A program made the position numbers and the translations under genes. Shown piece by piece: positions 35,219-43,862 of a stretch of DNA of 64,000 bases. The DNA comes from Verrucolacustris abundans. Lineage in GTDB: Bacteria > Verrucomicrobiota > Verrucomicrobiia > Methylacidiphilales > Verrucolacustridaceae. The DNA lies in assembly GCA_965194535.1 (NCBI GenBank), contig OZ239145.1, positions 620,001 through 684,000 on the forward strand. Reading direction: 5' to 3'. Every line of letters starts with the position of its first letter. Within the stretch, counting starts at the first letter, position 1. Below the pieces are notes generated by a model. The model was not told the origin of the DNA. It made no database searches and saw only the letters and a program-made list of their open reading frames with translations.

Positions 35219-38200
35219 TTAGGGGATGGAAACTTCCATCTTAAGAAACGAAGTTTGATTGCTTCCAAGGATTCGGACGGTAACTGTTTCTGTGCCATCT
35301 CCGTTGTTGATTGGGATGCCGACCTGTTGAATTACACTCGAGCCGCTTCGCCAGTTAGCACTGCTGAGGGAGGGGGAGGCTTTTAGGGTGTAGGTGATTC
35401 CGTCCACCGTATAACCAGATTCGGTTGAACCAGTACCTGAGCCACTCCTGCGCCGAAAGCTGAAGAGGGGACCGTTGTTTCCACTGCTACTTTCAATGCC
35501 TTTGGTCATGTTATCACTGCTATTTGGGTTTCCCCCTTGGGCGAATTCAAGAAGGTTGCACCATCCGTCGCCATCTGGATCGGCCAAAGGTTGTGAGGTA
35601 ACTCCCGTAGGATCGGTGGGGAATTGGGTGTTTTGCCAGGTTTCCCAACCGCTGCGAACGTTCAGAAGTAGATCATCAAAGGTCTGTGGATTGCTGTCGT
35701 TGGAAAGAAGACGAATTCGATATTGCCCGGGCTCGGTGGCCGTGACCGTGGTACTCAACGAGGAAGGAGAAGCAAAGGTGATCGTTCCCGGCCCCGTCAC
35801 TTTTTGCCACAGCACGGACGAGGAGTTTGGGGCAGTTCCTGAAAGGGGGGCGGTCATGCCCGCATCAAGGATCAGGTCGCCCCCAGCCAAGACGGCGGGA
35901 GCGGGAGCACCGAATCCGCTTCCTTTCAGGTTGTCAAAGGTTGCCGTGCTGAGAAGTCCATTGTTGTGGCTGGTCACCGCCAGTCCTATGTAGACCGTGC
36001 TGCTCATGGCTGGGGAGAGCGGTGTGCCGATCGAGTTCCAAGTTGTTCCATCGATCGACTTGTAGGCCGTGATAGTGCCGCCGGTGCGAACGAGTCGTAG
36101 CCATACGCCTGAACTGAAGGCTCCCAAGGCCTGATGTTGGCTCAGGGCTCCGGTAGTAGGTCGATTTTGTAAAGCCAATCCGTTGGCGATGGTTCCGGCT
36201 AAAAAGACGTGAGTGGAGTTGGCCGTCAACTCGTCGCGGATCATCAGCCCGGCTTTGGCCCAAGGGTCCGTGTTGGTCTGTCCTAGCAGACGGACCTCGA
36301 TAAACCCATCTCCCTGCAAAGGGGCATAACGAAAATGAAAGCTGTCCGAGGTATCCCAGATGTCGACCCCGGATCCTTGCATGGTCCAAGTTCCCGAGGA
36401 AACCGTGCTGCTTCCCGTCCGGCCCACACTCCCGATATCCTGAGCTGTACCGATGGCTGGCATTCCATAGGCAACAGCGACCTCTGCTGTACTGACCAGC
36501 TGGCCATCCGACACAGACAAGCGTAGAAGATAGTTTCCTGGCAAATTTAGGGTCACGCTGGTCGTCAATTGTCCCGGATCGTCAAAAGAGGCAAGGCCAC
36601 CTACCGGGCCTGAGACTAAGGACCAAGCAGGAGAAAGCTGGGCGGACGCAGGCAGGCCGTCGTCCGTGACGGAGGCGGTTAATTTAAGCCCGGAACCTTC
36701 GGCCAATGCCACAGCCTTGGGAAGCCCTAGGACGATTACCGGAGCCTCGTTGTTTTCTGGGATGACCAGAAGCCCGGAGCTCTCTGCAGAGGCATCGAAG
36801 ACTGTGGTAATGCGGATCCGGCCGTCCAAGGCCTCAGGAGGGACGATGAAACGGATAGTCTGATCATTCACGACCGTGAAGACTGGAACTGTCTGCGCAC
36901 CGACCTGCACAAGGGTTGTGCTGCTCAGATAGTTTCCAGTCAGGATAACCTCTGAGCCGCGCCCTGCTGCTACTGGGCTGAAGGAGGTAATGACAGGGGG
37001 CGGGGGAGGGGGCCCGTTGAGAGTGAAATTGGAGGACTGGTTGTTGACGCCACCCGCGCTGGTTTGTGTGTCGAAGGATGACTCGCCGGAGGACTGTGCA
37101 GTGATGAGAGTGCCGAAGGGGACACCCGTGAAGCCTATTCGGGTAAAGACGATATTGGCAAATCCGGCGGAGGAAACTTGGCCGATCCTACTGTAGCGGA
37201 TGCCTTCGTAGCGGGTGGTGTAGATGTCGATATCAGTGAAGCGTATATTTTCCACATCGGTGTACCAGGTCTGGAGCTCAATGGCACCGGTCTGTTCATT
37301 AAACACCGTGAGGTTGCCGGTCCGTTCTAGGGTGTTGTCATAAAACTGAATCAGCTGAGAGCCGAACGGGTAGCCCTCGAGTTGGTTGCCGAGATAGACG
37401 AAGACGGTGTTCAGTCGAAGGCCTGGACCGGCGACCTGGTCGCGGATGATGTTATGGTGGATTTTGTGGCCCTCCCCGCCGAAGATGCCCACTCCACCCG
37501 CTCGGTAGGTGCACTCCACAGTATTGTAGCGAAACTGGATGTTCCGCGTGGTGGGTTTGTTTAGGGTGCGGCCAGCAGCATAGGTGGCGAGGGCGTCGTC
37601 GCCACAACCGCGGATATGGCAGTTTTCCACCACGGAGTTTCGGGTGCCGCTGGCGTAATTGACCCCGTCGGCAAAGGCGTTGCGAAGTCGACAGTTTCGC
37701 ATCACGAGCTGGTCGGTATAGAGGTTGGGGTCATTGCTGTAGTCGGCGATCCAGGCCCCGGTTTCGAACTGGTCGGCCCAGACGTTTTCAATCAGCGACC
37801 CGGTTCCCCAGAAACCTTTGAAGGCGTGGTAACCCAGGCTCCGGGCACTTTGGGCGCTCTTCAGGTAGAGGTCGCGGACCTTGGTGTTAGATCCTGTGGC
37901 TTTGATGCCGCCGAGGGCTTGGCCCGCGTAGGCGGTTGAGGCGGTGCGGGAAAAAATGAGCTCTGTTTTCCAGATGCCGGCACCCTGAAGGGTAAAGTTG
38001 GGTGGAAGGACGATTTCTCCCTCAAGGCGGTATGTTCCGGGGGGCAGATAGAGGTTCTTCTTCTGGGCTACGGCCGCGGCCACCGCGTTTTTAAGTGCCG
38101 TAGTATCGTTCTCGGTGCCGTTGCCGGTGGTTCCAAAATCCGTGGCCACCAAGTAGGAGGCGGTGTCGGGCAGGGGAACAAGCCCCGAGGTTTCGGCTTC

Positions 38201-39880
38201 GATGAGATCGATCCATGTCATGGCGTCTCCACTTTCTCGGGCCAGTTCGAGTATGTCCCCACTCTGCAGTGGATTATTGGCAAGTGAGATCCGCGCCTCA
38301 TTGAAGCGTTTGGCCGGTGTGCGCCCGGTGCTGGGTGACTGTAGTTCATTTCCTTGGCTGTCGAAATAGACCCAGGCTTGGGAAGATGTGACGGGCACCT
38401 TCTGCGTGGTAACAAGCGAGCCACCGCGCCGGATGTTGAGGGTGATATTGCCAGAAGTGCCGTCCGTGACGCTGTAGCGCAGGGTCAGGGCATCGGCTGG
38501 ACCGGACGCCGTCCAGCGGACGTGGGTTCCAAAATCATTCAGCAGAATGATTCCTCGTTTCTGGGCCTCAGCGGCCAAGGGGACAGGGCCAGCATCATAG
38601 GCGGAGCGGATGATTTCAGCGGGTGAGATAAGGGAGCTTGTGTTGTCCTCGTCATAGACAGTCCAAGGGAAGGCTCCGCCCCGGGATAGATTTGGCAGGA
38701 TCCAGTCCTGAGTACTGTTACTGGAAGAGTCCGGTTGCACAGTGGGGATGTTGCCATCCGCACCCGCAGTGAGTGTGGCTTGAGTTCCGTCGATGCGGAT
38801 GCGGGAAACGCCTCCCCCCGTAGTGATACGCCAGGTTTGGCGTGGATCATCTGGATTCCAAAGAGCGCTAGAGACTGGACCGGAGTCGGATGCCGCGCGG
38901 AGAGCTTCTCCAGTGACACGGTTGAGGATCCAGACCAGATTGTTGTCCGTCCGGGTCATTAGGTACCAGTGACCGCGGAGGTTGGTTGAGGGCAGGGATG
39001 CGCGGGTGCGGAGACTGGAGTCTGGGTCGCTGAGAAGGGCCTGGCTGGTCGATGGGTGCTCGAGCCGGATGTAAAGGATCCCGCGACTATCGATGGGGCG
39101 GGTGCCTTCCACAATTTCCATAGAGTTAAGAAAAGCCTGGCCACCAGTGCTTCCACGGATGCGAAGGTAAATCGCTCCGCCGCCGCTAGGGCGGATGTCA
39201 CGGAGGATCGCGAGATTTCCTCGATTATGGTTTCCGGGGGCCGCCGGATCGCAAACGTCTAGGCTGGCGTTGGCGGAAAGGTACTCAAAGGCGGGATCGG
39301 AATACGCTTCGTATAGTGTAGTTGGATCCGCGCTGTATTTTCGGGATCCGAAAAAGCGTAAAGTGTACGTCAGATAGGGGTTCAGGCCTTGGATGGCGAA
39401 TCGGGCATCGTTGACTGGGGAGGCCTGTCCCGCAGGCACGTTGGTGTGGGACACTGTGGCGATATAATCAAAGGCCGCATGAAGATTACCCAGAGTCCCG
39501 AGGGCCGTTGCATCAATATCCGTGTTTACGACCTTGGCAGGATCGAGAGCAAAAGTGGGAGTTCCGACCGAAGTGTCACCGGCTGGTCCGTTGTAGCTGT
39601 CCGTTCCGAATGGGGTGATAAAGCCAAGGTCGATGGAGCTAATGCCGCCATCAGTGTCTTTTAATCCATTGAGTTGGGAAGAACCAGTAGATGGGTGGGG
39701 AACGGCGTTCCAATGATTTCCTTGGCCGTCGGGAGAGACCGGGTCTACGCCTCGATAACCCTTGGAGGAGTTAAAATCAATCAAGTAGGTGCGAGCCGAT
39801 ACTTCTGGGCTGATGCCGAAAAGAAAAAGAATTAGAAAGGCTTTATACACCCTATGCATCCTAATTAAATTTAGTTGCAT
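35219..39880 (-). CDS. Giant multidomain GH87-type alpha-1,3-glucanase
   Basis: Modules in order, in a product of about 1,553 aa: signal peptide (VYKAFLILFLFGISPEVSA); island-specific N-terminal domain (about 35-265); ricin-like trefoil (about 275-405); CBM35-like domain (about 410-570); right-handed beta-helix (about 575-950) with FADGVNY and CGDDALATY, which keep the GH87 aspartates at 23-residue spacing; TIG/IPT domain after PPPPPVITSFSP; PKD-like domain; concanavalin-like domain (about 1155-1340); second PKD-like segment; and a C-terminal region with DPDGDGWCNLLEFAQGGNP, common in Verrucomicrobiota secreted proteins. ATG 39880 or 39859 is more credible than TTG 39895. A strong terminator lies about 25 bp upstream. 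Confidence 0.82.
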   Translation of the reverse strand: MQLNLIRMHRVYKAFLILFLFGISPEVSARTYLIDFNSSKGYRGVDPVSPDGQGNHWNAVPHPSTGSSQLNGLKDTDGGISSIDLGFITPFGTDSYNGPAGDTSVGTPTFALDPAKVVNTDIDATALGTLGNLHAAFDYIATVSHTNVPAGQASPVNDARFAIQGLNPYLTYTLRFFGSRKYSADPTTLYEAYSDPAFEYLSANASLDVCDPAAPGNHNRGNLAILRDIRPSGGGAIYLRIRGSTGGQAFLNSMEIVEGTRPIDSRGILYIRLEHPSTSQALLSDPDSSLRTRASLPSTNLRGHWYLMTRTDNNLVWILNRVTGEALRAASDSGPVSSALWNPDDPRQTWRITTGGGVSRIRIDGTQATLTAGADGNIPTVQPDSSSNSTQDWILPNLSRGGAFPWTVYDEDNTSSLISPAEIIRSAYDAGPVPLAAEAQKRGIILLNDFGTHVRWTASGPADALTLRYSVTDGTSGNITLNIRRGGSLVTTQKVPVTSSQAWVYFDSQGNELQSPSTGRTPAKRFNEARISLANNPLQSGDILELARESGDAMTWIDLIEAETSGLVPLPDTASYLVATDFGTTGNGTENDTTALKNAVAAAVAQKKNLYLPPGTYRLEGEIVLPPNFTLQGAGIWKTELIFSRTASTAYAGQALGGIKATGSNTKVRDLYLKSAQSARSLGYHAFKGFWGTGSLIENVWADQFETGAWIADYSNDPNLYTDQLVMRNCRLRNAFADGVNYASGTRNSVVENCHIRGCGDDALATYAAGRTLNKPTTRNIQFRYNTVECTYRAGGVGIFGGEGHKIHHNIIRDQVAGPGLRLNTVFVYLGNQLEGYPFGSQLIQFYDNTLERTGNLTVFNEQTGAIELQTWYTDVENIRFTDIDIYTTRYEGIRYSRIGQVSSAGFANIVFTRIGFTGVPFGTLITAQSSGESSFDTQTSAGGVNNQSSNFTLNGPPPPPPVITSFSPVAAGRGSEVILTGNYLSSTTLVQVGAQTVPVFTVVNDQTIRFIVPPEALDGRIRITTVFDASAESSGLLVIPENNEAPVIVLGLPKAVALAEGSGLKLTASVTDDGLPASAQLSPAWSLVSGPVGGLASFDDPGQLTTSVTLNLPGNYLLRLSVSDGQLVSTAEVAVAYGMPAIGTAQDIGSVGRTGSSTVSSGTWTMQGSGVDIWDTSDSFHFRYAPLQGDGFIEVRLLGQTNTDPWAKAGLMIRDELTANSTHVFLAGTIANGLALQNRPTTGALSQHQALGAFSSGVWLRLVRTGGTITAYKSIDGTTWNSIGTPLSPAMSSTVYIGLAVTSHNNGLLSTATFDNLKGSGFGAPAPAVLAGGDLILDAGMTAPLSGTAPNSSSVLWQKVTGPGTITFASPSSLSTTVTATEPGQYRIRLLSNDSNPQTFDDLLLNVRSGWETWQNTQFPTDPTGVTSQPLADPDGDGWCNLLEFAQGGNPNSSDNMTKGIESSSGNNGPLFSFRRRSGSGTGSTESGYTVDGITYTLKASPSLSSANWRSGSSVIQQVGIPINNGDGTETVTVRILGSNQTSFLKMEVSIP

Positions 39881-39904
39881 ATTTCTAAAAATCAATGGGT
39901 AGTG

Positions 39905-39935
39905 AAAAAAAGAGCCCTCCGAAAGGAGGGCCCTT
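39905..39935 (-). terminator. Rho-independent terminator between two surface-protein genes
   Basis: GCCCTCC (39914-39920), loop GAAA and GGAGGGC (39925-39931) form a GC stem, flanked by an A-run on one side and a T-run on the other. Read on the minus strand it follows the stop at 39971 and ends in a long U-run, just before the start of the giant GH87 gene. Confidence 0.85.
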
Positions 39936-39970
39936 TTTAACGATCAGTTTTGGAATCCGCTGTGTATCTT

Positions 39971-41284
39971 TTATGGGGCAGACACTATTAGCCGGATGAA
40001 TTTTCGATTTGCATCCTTAGGAGTGCGAAACTCGCGTCGCTCTGTGCCAGGCAGAAGGTTGGATTGGTCAGCAGCCAAGACGCCATTGGGATTTGAGGTT
40101 AAGTCGACGAATCCTCCATTCGTTGAGGAAAGATCTGTCGAAGCTTGTCCTGCAACAGTGATGCCCGATGTCCTGATCAAAGCAGTCAGGATCAAGTCAT
40201 CGGCATCCGTGGTAACAGAAGGCTTGGTGACTGCCGAATCTGGGCTACTTGCACCTAACGCATAGCGCAGTAGGGGTGATAATCCATCTGGACCTGCTAC
40301 ATCGGCATTGACTGGGAGAACTACGTTCACTGTTCTGCTGGCAGAAGCGATGTTGCTCGCTGCATCGGTGGCAGAGTAGGTGACTTGGTAGGATCCCAAA
40401 ACCGAGGTATTTACGCCGCTGGTGTTGCTGATGACGCTTACGGGAAGGCCGTTATCAGTTGCAGTTGCTCCGGCGTCAACATAAGACGAGCCCCAGACAA
40501 CGGTTTCAGTGGTATTTCCGGAGACGGTGATCACAGGTGGAGTGGTGTCAGTAGTTGTCGGAGTATCCAATTCCTGAATCGACAAGGCATTGAGAGCGCC
40601 TGCTCCGCCGGCACTTCCCACGATGTTGATGTAGAGGGAGGTCCCAGTAGGGGTCAGATTGTCGAGTGTGAGAAGAGTGTCGGCATTGTAAACCCAGCCC
40701 TGGCTGGCACTGCGGTTGTCCACGGTTCCTTCGCTGAGTTTTGTTCCTGAGTCGAAGGTGTTATCGCCATAGACCGAAATGGTCGTTGACGGATCGCCTT
40801 CCCAGCGACGGGAGGAGAAGAAGTTGAAACGGTATTGCTTACCCGCCACCAAGCCACCAATCGACATGCGGATATTGGTTCCATGGACATAATCAATCGC
40901 GGCGTCTTTGTTGCCAAGATCACCCAAGGCCGAAGCGTTGATTGTCCAAGCAACCGTGCCGTCCCCAGCAGGGCCATTCCACGTGGTGAAGATTGGACTA
41001 TTAATATCGATAAAACCCGCGCCGATCGATGTGGCGGTTCCAGTTTTATCAACCATGGATCCTGCGTACTTGCCAATATCCAGTGTGTTCCAGTAGTTCC
41101 CGTTAGCGTCAGGACTGGCGGGAGTCGCTCCTGCGTACCAACCTCCGTCGACGTTACTACGACCAATGTCTAGAAGAACGGTTTTTACGACTAATTTGTT
41201 TTGGGCGATAGAAAAACTATGAGAGAGGAAAAAAGCAGTAAAGAAAGTGAATAGGATACGATTTGCGATGAAAGATTCTAGCAT
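39971..41284 (-). CDS. Secreted surface protein with shared N-terminal domain and Ig-like repeat
   Basis: Signal peptide (ILFTFFTAFFLSHSFSIAQ), then the island's N-terminal domain (VLLDIGRSNVDGGWYAG, to about residue 235). A bacterial Ig-like/DUF5011 domain follows (TPPVITVSGNTTETVVWG to about 320). The C-terminal part has LSPLLRYALGASSPDS and RRKFIRLIV-like ends (here NRKFIRLIVSAP), seen in Verrucomicrobiota exported proteins. The first part is nearly identical at DNA level to the gene at 33817 but in opposite orientation. It has its own promoter and a strong terminator. Probably a glucan-binding or structural surface protein. Confidence 0.8.
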   Translation of the reverse strand: MLESFIANRILFTFFTAFFLSHSFSIAQNKLVVKTVLLDIGRSNVDGGWYAGATPASPDANGNYWNTLDIGKYAGSMVDKTGTATSIGAGFIDINSPIFTTWNGPAGDGTVAWTINASALGDLGNKDAAIDYVHGTNIRMSIGGLVAGKQYRFNFFSSRRWEGDPSTTISVYGDNTFDSGTKLSEGTVDNRSASQGWVYNADTLLTLDNLTPTGTSLYINIVGSAGGAGALNALSIQELDTPTTTDTTPPVITVSGNTTETVVWGSSYVDAGATATDNGLPVSVISNTSGVNTSVLGSYQVTYSATDAASNIASASRTVNVVLPVNADVAGPDGLSPLLRYALGASSPDSAVTKPSVTTDADDLILTALIRTSGITVAGQASTDLSSTNGGFVDLTSNPNGVLAADQSNLLPGTERREFRTPKDANRKFIRLIVSAP

Positions 41285-41293
41285 GTGAACAAT

Positions 41294-41318
41294 CTATACA
41301 CTTATTTTCGCTTGTCAA
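41294..41318 (-). promoter_or_regulatory. Promoter of the 41284 gene with GTGTATAG element
   Basis: On the minus strand, TTGACA (41318-41313) is followed after 11 bp by GTGTATAG (41301-41294), the same arrangement as at 33783-33810. The -10 would be TATAGA/TAGATT overlapping the element. Confidence 0.65.
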
Positions 41319-41592
41319 TAGTAAATAGCAATCATCCATTGGATGAGTTTATCTGGCTAATTTGTACTTTAAATTCCTAGTGTGTATAGGTTTAGGCCTA
41401 CTCACACTTTGAATGATCCGTTTTTGTCCTTTCGATTTCAAGAGTAATGATTCGGCAAGACATTGGCTTACTACCGTACCGGCCTAATATTCGCGTTAGG
41501 TTTTAGGAAAGAGATTCAGGAAAAAAGTCTATAAGATGATCGGCCGTTGTTTCTTTGTACCCAGGGAATAATCTGCAATTGAAAAGGGAAGT
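41319..41592. other. Intergenic region between surface protein and pseudopilin genes
   Basis: No supported gene. It holds a further GTGTATAG at 41382-41389, within an imperfect inverted repeat (TGTGTATAGG ... CCTACTCACA, 41381-41406). This could be an upstream operator for the 41284 promoter or a hairpin for the pseudopilin transcript arriving from the right. Confidence 0.45.
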
Positions 41593-42378
41593 CTACTGGA
41601 AGTCGTCCCCATTTTTAAGGAGGCTATTAATTTCCAATCCTTTTTGCTGATCGATCAGTTCGATTCGACCATCGATGAACAGGGCTAAAGCCTTATTGGT
41701 TCCCGATCCGTAGGCATATGCCATGTTGTACCAGTTGTCAGCCGTATCGTAGGGGTATCGAGATGATTCTGCGTAAGGTCCTGTTCCAATTTTAGGCAAG
41801 CCTTTGCTAGGAGCGCCGGCCATTACGTAGGGCTCTTTTTTCCCCATCCCAACAATCTGCGCCGCACGGCGGAGAGGACTTCCGTCCCAAGAGTTGAAAT
41901 ACGGGTTCATGGAGTAACTGCCGTGTCCTTCAACAAAATTAGTCGATCCGTATTTTGATGTCATGATTGGGCACCACATGACTTTCGTGTAGCTGCCGCC
42001 CTTAGCCTCTCCTTCACCGAATCTTGCGTCCCAAAAACTCGAAGAAGGATAAGATGCATTCCAGATGAGTCTCCTCCAATAAACCCCAATATTTTGATCA
42101 GACCATACCCCTGCGTTTTGTCCGGACCAGTATACAGGCTTGGGATAGATGCCGCCGCTTTCTCCGAGATACGTCTGCATGAGGACATGGATCTGATGAA
42201 GATTGCTTGTCGAAGCGGCTGTTCTCGCGCTGTTTTGGGCCTTGCTGATGGCCGGAATCGACAGCCCCCCCAAAAGGCCGATGATGGAAATAACGACAAG
42301 AAGCTCAACCAAGGTGAAAGCTTCAAAGAGAGATTTTTTCTTTGAGCGTAATCCAGTTTTCAAGAAGTTCATTCTCAC
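41593..42378 (-). CDS. Type II pseudopilin-like protein (DUF1559-type)
   Basis: The N-terminus has a short basic leader, then EAFTLVELLVVISIIGLLGGLSIPAI, a prepilin peptidase site and hydrophobic stalk helix. The remaining 200 residues form a Trp/Tyr-rich soluble domain ending with FIDGRIELIDQQKG, as in the many pseudopilin-like proteins of Planctomycetes and Verrucomicrobiota. Start may be ATG 42378 or 42372. It is divergent from the MFS gene, with an operator core between them, so it is likely induced together with the glucan genes. Possible role: a secretion or surface assembly component. Confidence 0.82.
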   Translation of the reverse strand: MRMNFLKTGLRSKKKSLFEAFTLVELLVVISIIGLLGGLSIPAISKAQNSARTAASTSNLHQIHVLMQTYLGESGGIYPKPVYWSGQNAGVWSDQNIGVYWRRLIWNASYPSSSFWDARFGEGEAKGGSYTKVMWCPIMTSKYGSTNFVEGHGSYSMNPYFNSWDGSPLRRAAQIVGMGKKEPYVMAGAPSKGLPKIGTGPYAESSRYPYDTADNWYNMAYAYGSGTNKALALFIDGRIELIDQQKGLEINSLLKNGDDFQ

Positions 42379-42430
42379 AACCCCATCAATCTCTAAGGAG
42401 GGGAGTCAGGGGGTAGATTAAAAATATCTA

Positions 42431-42440
42431 TTTACGTAAA
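42431..42440 (+). promoter_or_regulatory. Palindromic operator core TTTACGTAAA (site 4)
   Basis: The perfect 10-bp palindrome is flanked by TA on the left and GC on the right, sharing 13 of 15 positions with sites 1-3. It lies in the 185-bp divergent region between the pseudopilin gene (start 42378) and the MFS gene (start 42564). Confidence 0.72.
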
Positions 42441-42563
42441 GCAAGCGGAGTCGTGTGGACCGGTTGTTCGATGTCTGAATGGATGGTGCTCCATGAGTTC
42501 TTCGTGCTCTTCCTACGCCTTTTCATTTTCTTCAGCATGGGTTTTCTTTGAATAAAGGATTTT

Positions 42564-43862
42564 ATGAAACCCAAACAAGAGCCAGCCAGGAAAAGTTTTT
42601 GCGCCTTGTGGAACATGTCCTTCGGTTATCTAGGGATCCAGATGGGGTGGGGACTGCAGATGGGAAACATGTCCTCCATCTACGAGTATCTTGGAGCGCG
42701 CGAGCAGGATCTTCCGCTTCTTTGGTTGGCGGCACCACTCACAGGGCTGTTGGTGCAACCGATCATCGGTCATGCCAGTGATCGTACTTGGCACCCAATT
42801 TTTGGGCGGCGCCGACCCTATTTTCTTGGGGGTGCGATTCTTTCGTCGCTGGCTCTTTTTTTGATGCCGAAATGTTCGGCTCTCTGGATGGCCGCAGGCC
42901 TCCTTTGGATTCTCGACGCTTCCGTGAACGTGAGTATGGAGCCATTTCGCGCGTTTGTGGCCGACCTTCTCCCCGAATCCCAACATACGGTGGGTTTTGC
43001 GATGCAGAGCGTTTTTATCGGATTGGGTTCAGTGATCGCAGCCAAACTTCCGGCTGTCCTGCACGACATGGGGATCAGTCGTAGCACTGGTCCCGGGCAG
43101 CCTATCCCTGAGACTGTTCACTGGGCTTTTAACGTCGGTGCTTCCGTTTTTATTCTCGGGGTGCTCTGGACGATCCTCACCACGAGGGAAGAGCCACCCA
43201 CGGAAGAACATCGCAAGGCCATTGCTGGAGGAGGAGGTGGGCTATCTGAAATTCTAAAGGCACTAAAAGAAATGCCACCAAGGATGCGTGAATTGGCGTC
43301 CGTTCAATTTTTTACCTGGATGGCTCTTTTTTGTATGTGGATCTATTTTCCCGTCGCAGTGGCATGGAACATCTTGGGGGCCACAAGCACCGATTCCGAT
43401 CTCTACAAGCAGGGGATCCAACTCGCCAATGACTGTATGGCCCAGTCGAGTCTTGTTGCCTTGGTGGCTGGTTTGGTTTTTCTTTGGATTGGCCGGAGGG
43501 TGTCTTCGAGAACCATTCATGGCATCAGTCTGTTTCTTGGTAGTCTTACACTTCTATCCGTAGGCTTTGTTAAGAATCCCACAATTCTCGTGTTATCGTT
43601 TGCCGGAATTGGAATCGCATTTGCGAGCATTGTTTCCATGCCCTACGCCATGATTGCCGGAGCTCTGCCGTCGCATCGGGTGGGAGTCTATATGGGGATA
43701 TTTAACTTCTTTATAGTGATCCCGCAAATTCTTATCGCCCTGGTGCTAAGTCGGGTAATGGAGAATTTCCATGGCTTCAATCGGATGACCGCAGTTCTGT
43801 TTGGTGGTGTTTGTATGATGATTGCCTCGCTTCTTACCTTTCGGGTTCGGCGAAATCACTGA
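42564..43862 (+). CDS. MFS/GPH-type sugar transporter of the island
   Basis: A 432-aa membrane protein with about 12 helices. The loop after helix 2 reads IIGHASDRTWHPIFGRRRPYFLGG, the D-R-x-x-x-x-GRRRP motif of SLC45-like sucrose and maltose carriers; PFRAFVADLLPESQHTVGFAMQS is the second conserved segment. Members move disaccharides with protons across the inner membrane. With intracellular GH65 and beta-PGM on the island, it is the obvious route for nigerose or nigero-oligosaccharides into the cytoplasm. It is preceded by operator site 4. Confidence 0.87.
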   Translation: MKPKQEPARKSFCALWNMSFGYLGIQMGWGLQMGNMSSIYEYLGAREQDLPLLWLAAPLTGLLVQPIIGHASDRTWHPIFGRRRPYFLGGAILSSLALFLMPKCSALWMAAGLLWILDASVNVSMEPFRAFVADLLPESQHTVGFAMQSVFIGLGSVIAAKLPAVLHDMGISRSTGPGQPIPETVHWAFNVGASVFILGVLWTILTTREEPPTEEHRKAIAGGGGGLSEILKALKEMPPRMRELASVQFFTWMALFCMWIYFPVAVAWNILGATSTDSDLYKQGIQLANDCMAQSSLVALVAGLVFLWIGRRVSSRTIHGISLFLGSLTLLSVGFVKNPTILVLSFAGIGIAFASIVSMPYAMIAGALPSHRVGVYMGIFNFFIVIPQILIALVLSRVMENFHGFNRMTAVLFGGVCMMIASLLTFRVRRNH

